A stretch of 64,000 bases of DNA from Phycicoccus duodecadis (lineage in GTDB: Bacteria > Actinomycetota > Actinomycetes > Actinomycetales > Dermatophilaceae): positions 2,480,001-2,544,000 of the forward strand of contig NZ_PJNE01000001.1 in the NCBI RefSeq assembly GCF_002846495.1. Reading direction: 5' to 3'. The notes under the pieces were generated by a model, which ran no database searches, was not told where the DNA came from, and was given only the letters and a program-made list of their open reading frames with translations. This document shows positions 59,377 to 64,000 of the stretch, piece after piece (the first letter of the stretch is position 1; every line of letters starts with the position of its first letter). Both the position numbers and the translations under genes were made by a program.

Positions 59377-60660
59377 TCAGGGCGTCGGGTGCCGGGCGTC
59401 GTACCGGACGAAGCCCGGCTGGAGGAGGGCCAGCACCACCACCGCGGCCACGCAGGCCAGGCCGCCCGCCACCGCCGTCCAGCCCTCGCCGATGCGCACC
59501 GCGACGCCGCCGCCCGCGAGCTCGCCGAGCCGCGGGCCGCCCGCCACGACCACGATGAAGACGCCCTGGAGCCGGCCGCGCATCCGGTCCGGCGCGGCCG
59601 ACTGCAGGATCGTGGTGCGGAACACCGCGCTCACCGAGTCGGCGGCCCCGGCGAACGCCATGGCCCCCAGCGCGGCCACCAGGGCGTGCCCGCGCGAGAC
59701 CGCACCGTCGGCCGCCAGCAGCGCCACCCCGAGGCCCGCGATACCCACCCCCCAGCCGGCCACGCTGACGAGGATGGCGAGGCCCTGCCGCCGCACGCCA
59801 CCGAGGCGGCCCGACAGGAGCATCGCGAGGATGCCGCCGACCGCCGCCGCGGCGTACAGGGCGCCGACGGTCCTGGCCCCGCCGCCGAGGATCACCGCAC
59901 CCGCCGCCGGGAACAGCACCCGCGGCTGGGCCAGCAGCATGGCGGCGATGTCGGCGACGAACGTCATCCGCACGTTGGGGGCGGTGCGCAGGAACGAGAA
60001 GCCGTCGAGGACCGAGCGCAGACCGGCCCGTCGCGGGCCCTCGGTCTCGTCGTGGGGCTCGGGCGGGATGGCGTGCAGCCGCCACAGGCTGTGCAGGGCG
60101 GCCAGGGTGAGGCACGCGTCGACGGTGTAGGCGCTGCGGTAGCCGCCCCAGTCGACCAGCACCCCCGCCAGCAGCGGGCCCGCCGTGAGCGCCGTGTTCA
60201 TCGCGAAGACCGACAGCGCGTTGGCCGCCGGCAGCTGCTCCAGCGGCAGGATGCGCGGGTAGATGCTCGAGCGGGCCGGCGACGACACCGCGAAGGCCCC
60301 GCTCCAGACCGCGACGATCCCGTAGAGCAGCCACACCGAGGTCGAGCCCAGCCAGGCCTGGGCGGCGGCCGCCACGCTGGTCGCGAAGGCCACCAGGGTC
60401 GCCACCAGGCCCACCGTGCGCCGGTCCAGATGGTCGGCCAGCGCGCCGCCGTAGAGGCCCATCACGACCAGCGGCACGAGCGCGAACAGCCCCACCACGC
60501 CCACCGAGGCCGTCGAGCCGGTGAGTCCGTAGACCTGGAGGCCGATCGCCACGACCGCCATCTGCGAGCCGATGTTCGACAGGGTGAAGCCGGTCCACAG
60601 CCGCCGGTAGTCGCTGCTCACCCGGAACGGGGTCAGGTCGGGCAGGAGCGAGCGCAGCAC
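59377..60660 (-). CDS. MFS transporter (EntS-like)
   Basis: A 427-residue permease of the EntS/enterobactin-exporter-like MFS_3 group. The start LTPFRVSSDYRRLWTGFTLS and SNIGSQMAVVAIGLQVYGLT are diagnostic, with GALADHLDRRTV (motif A), SSPARSSIYPRILPLEQLPA and FRTTILQSAAPDRMRGRLQG. Start placed at GTG 60660, which has GGGGGAGG ~9 bases upstream; GTG 60678 is in-frame but lacks a site. Substrate unknown; siderophore or drug export is common for the group. Confidence 0.88.
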   Translation of the reverse strand: MLRSLLPDLTPFRVSSDYRRLWTGFTLSNIGSQMAVVAIGLQVYGLTGSTASVGVVGLFALVPLVVMGLYGGALADHLDRRTVGLVATLVAFATSVAAAAQAWLGSTSVWLLYGIVAVWSGAFAVSSPARSSIYPRILPLEQLPAANALSVFAMNTALTAGPLLAGVLVDWGGYRSAYTVDACLTLAALHSLWRLHAIPPEPHDETEGPRRAGLRSVLDGFSFLRTAPNVRMTFVADIAAMLLAQPRVLFPAAGAVILGGGARTVGALYAAAAVGGILAMLLSGRLGGVRRQGLAILVSVAGWGVGIAGLGVALLAADGAVSRGHALVAALGAMAFAGAADSVSAVFRTTILQSAAPDRMRGRLQGVFIVVVAGGPRLGELAGGGVAVRIGEGWTAVAGGLACVAAVVVLALLQPGFVRYDARHPTP

Positions 60661-60722
60661 CGGGGCATCCTCCCCCACCTGGCCGCGCGTCGGCCCCGAG
60701 CGTCCGCGCGCCGAGCCGCCGG

Positions 60723-60765
60723 GTCGAGAGGAGGCGACACGCAGGGATCCCGGCCGGCGGTCTCA
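60723..60765 (+). repeat. Left arm of inverted repeat around the IS30 copy
   Basis: The outer 21 bases (GTCGAGAGGAGG...) are identical to the reverse complement of 62019-62039. The inner ~20 bases match with small gaps and end in CTCA three bases before the IS end. Confidence 0.85.
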
Positions 60766-60768
60766 ATC

Positions 60769-61994
60769 GGTGAGCGCAACGGGTTGGTTTCAGGCTACTT
60801 CGGCGAGGGCTTCGGCTGGGGTACGCCATCCCAGGGTCATGCGGGGTCGGGCGTTGAGTCCGTCTGCGACGGTCTCGAGGTCTTCTTGGGTGTACACGGA
60901 CAGGTCGGTGCCCTTGGGGAAGTACTGGCGAAGGAGCCCGTTGGTGTTCTCGTTGCTGCCGCGTTGCCAGGGCGAGGCGGGGTCGCAGAACCACACGCTC
61001 AGCCCGGTCTCGGCACGGACTCGTTGGTGGGAGCCGACCAGCTCGACGCCTTGGTCCCAGGTCAGGGAGCGGGCCAGGTGCTCGGGTAGGGCGGTGATCT
61101 GTTGCGCGATGGCGTCGGCGACGGATTCGGCGTCGTGCCGCCCTGGTAGGTGAAGCAGGATCACGAACCGGGTGGTGCGCTCGACCAGGGTCCCGATCGC
61201 CGAGGCGCTGTTCTTGCCGATGATCAGGTCACCTTCCCAGTGCCCGGGCACGGTGCGGGCGTCGACGTCCTTGGGTCGATTCGCGATCAGCAGCTCCCCG
61301 GGCACCCGGGGCCGTTTGGCGGCCTTGCGCGGGGCCCGACGGGCCCGACCGGTGCGAAGCGCGTGGTGCAGGTCAGCGCGCAGGTGGCCACGGCCTTGGA
61401 CGTACAGCTCCTGGTAGAGCGTCTCGTGGGAGACCCGCATCGACTCATCATCGGGGAAGAGCACCTTGAGCCGGTTGCTGACCTGCTGAGGGCTCATCCG
61501 CTCGGTCCCGCCGATCCACGCCTGCACCGTCGCCGCGAGCACCCGGTGCCCGGACAGCTTGGTCGGTTTGGGCCGGCGGGCCCGCTGCTCAGCCTTCAGC
61601 TGCGCGATCCGCGCCGAGTACGGCCGCATCCGCACCGTCCCGGCGCTGGTGCGGCCCTTGGGGCGAAGGTTGCGCGCGATCTCCCGACTGATCGTCGACC
61701 GCGCCCGCCCGATCTCGCGCGCGATCTCCGCCTGGGTATGGCCCCGGGCGAGCATCTCCTCGATCGCCTCACGCTCCTCGAAGCTGAGCCGGTGGCCAGA
61801 GTCCGCAACCCGCATCCTGATCACGCCACCAGACTCGCGGACCCACCGCCCCGCGATGCTCGATCCGACCCCAGCCACAGCCGCGGACCGCAGCACGTCA
61901 CCATCGAGCCGGTACTCACGCCAGAACGCGTCCTCAAACCGACGAGCCAACTTCAATGTCACAACACACCTCCACAGGTCGTGTTGCGTTCACC
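60769..61994 (-). mobile_element. IS30-family insertion sequence
   Basis: A ~1226-bp element with one transposase gene. Terminal inverted repeats are GGTGAGCGCAAC (60769-60780) and, on the other strand, GGTGAACGCAAC (61994-61983), 11 of 12 matching. No target duplication is evident (ATC on the left, CCC on the right). It lies at the centre of a larger inverted repeat. Confidence 0.88.
60790..61962 (-). CDS. IS30-family transposase
   Basis: A 390-residue DDE transposase. An N-terminal extension (LARRFEDAFWREYRL) leads to an HTH typical of IS30 (HRLSFEEREAIEEMLARGHT; AEIAREIGRARSTISREIAR). ETLYQELYVQGRGHLRADLH follows, then the catalytic core: PGHWEGDLIIGKNSASAIGT (first Asp), LTWDQGVELVGSHQRV (second Asp) and WQRGSNENTNGLLRQYFPKG (Glu). 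The gene is uninterrupted and probably functional. GTG 61962 lies 33 bases inside the right end. Confidence 0.95.
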   Translation of the reverse strand: MTLKLARRFEDAFWREYRLDGDVLRSAAVAGVGSSIAGRWVRESGGVIRMRVADSGHRLSFEEREAIEEMLARGHTQAEIAREIGRARSTISREIARNLRPKGRTSAGTVRMRPYSARIAQLKAEQRARRPKPTKLSGHRVLAATVQAWIGGTERMSPQQVSNRLKVLFPDDESMRVSHETLYQELYVQGRGHLRADLHHALRTGRARRAPRKAAKRPRVPGELLIANRPKDVDARTVPGHWEGDLIIGKNSASAIGTLVERTTRFVILLHLPGRHDAESVADAIAQQITALPEHLARSLTWDQGVELVGSHQRVRAETGLSVWFCDPASPWQRGSNENTNGLLRQYFPKGTDLSVYTQEDLETVADGLNARPRMTLGWRTPAEALAEVA

Positions 61995-61997
61995 CCC

Positions 61998-62039
61998 TGA
62001 GGCCGCAGCCGGATGCCGTGCGTGTCGCCTCCTCTCGAC
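61998..62039 (-). repeat. Right arm of inverted repeat around the IS30 copy
   Basis: Begins TGAGGCCGC three bases after the IS end and finishes with the 21-base segment (62019-62039) that is the exact reverse complement of 60723-60743. Confidence 0.85.
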
Positions 62040-62090
62040 GGCGCGGCCGGCGCCGGAGCCGCGTGCCGGTGGCGGCCGGCGCCGACGCAC

Positions 62091-62102
62091 TAGCCTCGCA
62101 GG
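62091..62102 (+). promoter_or_regulatory. -10 box of a leaderless promoter (NYN gene)
   Basis: TAGCCT at 62091-62096, six bases, ATG 62103. Confidence 0.5.
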
Positions 62103-63092
62103 ATGAGTGACACCGCGCGCATCGCGCTCCTGATCGACGCCGACAACGCGCGGGCCCGCAGGATCGACGTGATCCTCAACGAGCTCTCGAAGGTCGGCGA
62201 GACCAGCATCCGTCGGGCCTACGGCAACTGGACCAAGGCCGGCCTCAAGAGCTGGCAGGACGTGCTGCACGACAACGCCATCCGGCCCGTGCAGCAGTTC
62301 GACCCGAGCAAGGGCAAGAACGCCAGCGACATGGCACTGGCCGTCGACGCCGTCGAGCTGCTGCACACCCAGCGCCCGGACGCCTTCGCCATCGTCTCCT
62401 CCGACGCCGACTTCACCCCGCTCGTGATGCACCTGCGCGAGCACGGCGTGGCCGTGTACGGCTTCGGCGACGCCAAGACCCCGGCGCCGTTCCAGAGCGC
62501 CTGCACCCGGTTCCTCGTCCTCGACCGGCTGAGCGCCCCGAGCGGGCAGGCTGACCCGGGCGTCGAGCCCGCCGTCGAGGCCGCGCCCGAGCCGCCGGCC
62601 GACGCCCCCACCGCCACCGGGGCCCGGCGCGCGACCAAGGCCGCCACGGCCAAGAGCGCCGCCTCCGCCGGCGCGGGCACCGCTCGGGCGGCCGCTGCCG
62701 GGGCGACCGCGAAGGCGGCCCCCGCCGCCTCCGGTGCGGCCACGCCCACCACCAAGGCCGCCGCCAAGAAGGCCACGACCACGCAGGCCACGACCACGCA
62801 GGCCGCCGCCAAGAAGGCCGCCGCCGGGACCCCCGAGCGCGCCACCCGGTCCCAGCTGCGCCAGGACGCCCGCCTGGTCAGCCTGCTGCGGGGTGCGGTC
62901 GAGAGCTCGGCCGACGACGACGGCTGGGCGAAGATCAACACCGTGGGCCAGCGCATCGCCCGGCAGTCCTCGTTCGACCCCCGCAACTACGGCTACGCGA
63001 AGCTCAGCAAGCTGATCGAAGTGTCCGACCTGTTCGACGTCCGCGGCGCCGGGACGCCCGACATGGCGGTGCGCGACCCGCGCGGGGCGTGA
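62103..63092 (+). CDS. NYN-domain ribonuclease-like protein with C-terminal OST-HTH/LOTUS domain
   Basis: A 329-residue protein. Residues ~5-145 form a NYN (PIN-like) domain: RIALLIDADNARARRIDVIL with the metal-binding Asp pair, RRAYGNWTKAGLKSWQDVLH, KNASDMALAVDAVELLH and FAIVSSDADFTPLVMHLREH. These conserve the acidic residues of active RNases. An Ala/Lys/Thr-rich linker (~165-255) resembles histone-like tails. The last ~70 residues (LRQDARLVSLLRGAVESSAD; WAKINTVGQRIARQ; GYAKLSKLIEVSDLFDV) are an OST-HTH/LOTUS RNA-binding domain. RNA turnover is the likely role; the target is unknown. Confidence 0.9.
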   Translation: MSDTARIALLIDADNARARRIDVILNELSKVGETSIRRAYGNWTKAGLKSWQDVLHDNAIRPVQQFDPSKGKNASDMALAVDAVELLHTQRPDAFAIVSSDADFTPLVMHLREHGVAVYGFGDAKTPAPFQSACTRFLVLDRLSAPSGQADPGVEPAVEAAPEPPADAPTATGARRATKAATAKSAASAGAGTARAAAAGATAKAAPAASGAATPTTKAAAKKATTTQATTTQAAAKKAAAGTPERATRSQLRQDARLVSLLRGAVESSADDDGWAKINTVGQRIARQSSFDPRNYGYAKLSKLIEVSDLFDVRGAGTPDMAVRDPRGA

Positions 63093-63204
63093 GCCGAGCG
63101 GATGTCCATCCCGGGCATCAGCGGTAGGTGCAGCGGGCCACGACGTGCACAATGGCTCCGCGCGACGTGAACGTCACTGGCGACGAGCGAACGGAGAACC
63201 TTCG

Positions 63205-64000
63205 ATGACGACCACTTCCTCCGAGGACCCGCACTTCTACCCCGGGCTCGAGGGAGTCGTCGCGTTCGAGAGCGAGATCGCCGAGCCCGACAAGGAGGGT
63301 GGCGCGCTGCGCTACCGCGGCGTCGACATCAACGACCTCGTCGGCCAGGTCTCCTTCGGCCAGGTGTGGGGCCTGCTCGTCGACGGCGAGCTCGACCCGG
63401 GGCTGCCGCCCGCCGAGCCCTTCCCGCTGCCGGTGCACACCGGCGACATCCGCGTCGACGTGCAGTCGGGCATCGCCCAGCTGGCGCCGGTGTGGGGCTT
63501 CAAGCCGCTGCTCGACATCGACGACGCCGAGGTCCGCGAGAACCTGGCCCGCGCCTCGGTCATGGCGATCTCGTTCATCGGGCAGTCGGCCCACGGGCAG
63601 GGGCGCCCGATGGTGCCGCAGTCCGAGGTCGACAAGGGCCGCACCATCCCCGAGCGGTTCATGATCCGTTGGCGGGGCGAGCCCGACCCCAAGCACGTCG
63701 AGGCCATCGACTCCTACTTCATCTCCGCCGCCGAGCACGGGATGAACGCCTCCACCTTCACCGCCCGCGTCATCGCCTCCACCGGCGCCGACGTCGCGGC
63801 CTGCCTGTCGGGGGCCATCGGCGCCCTGTCCGGACCGCTGCACGGCGGTGCGCCCTCGCGCGCGCAGCACATGATCGAGGGGGTCGAGCGGACCGGCGAC
63901 GCCACCAAGTACGTCAAGGGCGTCTTCGACCGCAAGGAGCGCCTGATGGGCTTCGGGCACCGGGTCTACCGGGCCTACGACCCGCGGGCCGCGGTGCTGC
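63205..64000 (+). CDS. citA: Citrate synthase, type 2 (5' part)
   Basis: The first 265 residues of a citrate synthase; the rest is beyond the window. The start FYPGLEGVVAFESEIAEPDK and LRYRGVDINDLVGQVSFGQV are typical of the actinobacterial CitA/'citrate synthase 2' group. Catalytic His213 lies in GPLHGGAPSRA, and His252 lies in MGFGHRVYRAYDPRA. The third catalytic residue (Asp) is off the end. It condenses oxaloacetate and acetyl-CoA. ATG 63205 follows ACGGAGAACC. Confidence 0.94.
   Translation, partial: MTTTSSEDPHFYPGLEGVVAFESEIAEPDKEGGALRYRGVDINDLVGQVSFGQVWGLLVDGELDPGLPPAEPFPLPVHTGDIRVDVQSGIAQLAPVWGFKPLLDIDDAEVRENLARASVMAISFIGQSAHGQGRPMVPQSEVDKGRTIPERFMIRWRGEPDPKHVEAIDSYFISAAEHGMNASTFTARVIASTGADVAACLSGAIGALSGPLHGGAPSRAQHMIEGVERTGDATKYVKGVFDRKERLMGFGHRVYRAYDPRAAVL

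Noticed and set aside
60766..61997. Target-site duplication flanking IS30
   Set aside because: The three bases on each side (ATC and CCC) do not match, and longer comparison shows only the inverted arms.

Overview
The window is very GC-rich, densely coding DNA with frequent GTG starts and many genes that overlap at TGATG or ATGA. Gene content points to an actinobacterium, most probably of the order Micrococcales (an Intrasporangiaceae-like organism; this is inference from gene order, not a phylogeny). Supporting markers are the rsmI/protein-O-mannosyltransferase divergent pair, the glp-glpR gephyrin/receptor operon, an IdeR/DtxR-type regulator, an actinobacterial ydaO (c-di-AMP) riboswitch in front of an NlpC/P60 hydrolase, and pdxH close to a type-2 citrate synthase.

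Layout. 1-6.4 kb: rsmI (partial), PMT, a RecB-like nuclease/helicase fusion and a small secreted protein. 6.7-8.8 kb: a membrane GGDEF-EAL protein, then a vapC relic, a repeat element, tRNA-Ala(CGC) and an AI-2E-type permease. 11-17 kb: one tightly overlapping six-gene operon (galU-like, glp, moaC, mogA, rimJ-like, glpR) divergent from 5-formyl-THF cyclo-ligase. 17-25 kb: penicillin acylase family protein, K+/H+ antiporter, ABC exporter, FmdB zinc ribbon, SAF protein, MscL. 25-30.4 kb: SF1-helicase/nuclease with a tiny partner gene, and an MFS permease. 30.4-31.8 kb: tRNA-Arg(CCT) followed by a non-coding accessory stretch with a tandem array, a second copy of the repeat element and a candidate small membrane protein gene. 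32-36.6 kb: small membrane proteins, GAF-ANTAR, GAF-GGDEF and a metallophosphoesterase. 36.8-44.3 kb: a polyol/sugar ABC operon under a LacI repressor, and xylA under a ROK repressor. 44.4-48 kb: two esterases and a PucR-type regulator. 48.1-52.8 kb: a c-di-GMP/processive glycosyltransferase operon. 53-57 kb: two secreted cell-wall hydrolases, a DtxR regulator and an MFS pump. 57-64 kb: thioesterase, SDR, pdxH, MFS, an IS30 element, a NYN/LOTUS protein and citrate synthase (partial).

Themes. Three proteins make or break c-di-GMP, and one is co-transcribed with a BcsA/PgaC-like synthase, which suggests c-di-GMP-controlled exopolysaccharide. Catabolic genes carry visible operators for their neighbouring regulators. 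About a dozen genes have a TANNNT box 6-7 nt before the start codon, the signature of leaderless mRNAs. The only intact mobile element is the IS30 copy, which sits exactly at the centre of a ~42-bp inverted repeat. Most very long minus-strand ORFs are GC-driven antisense shadows and are not annotated.
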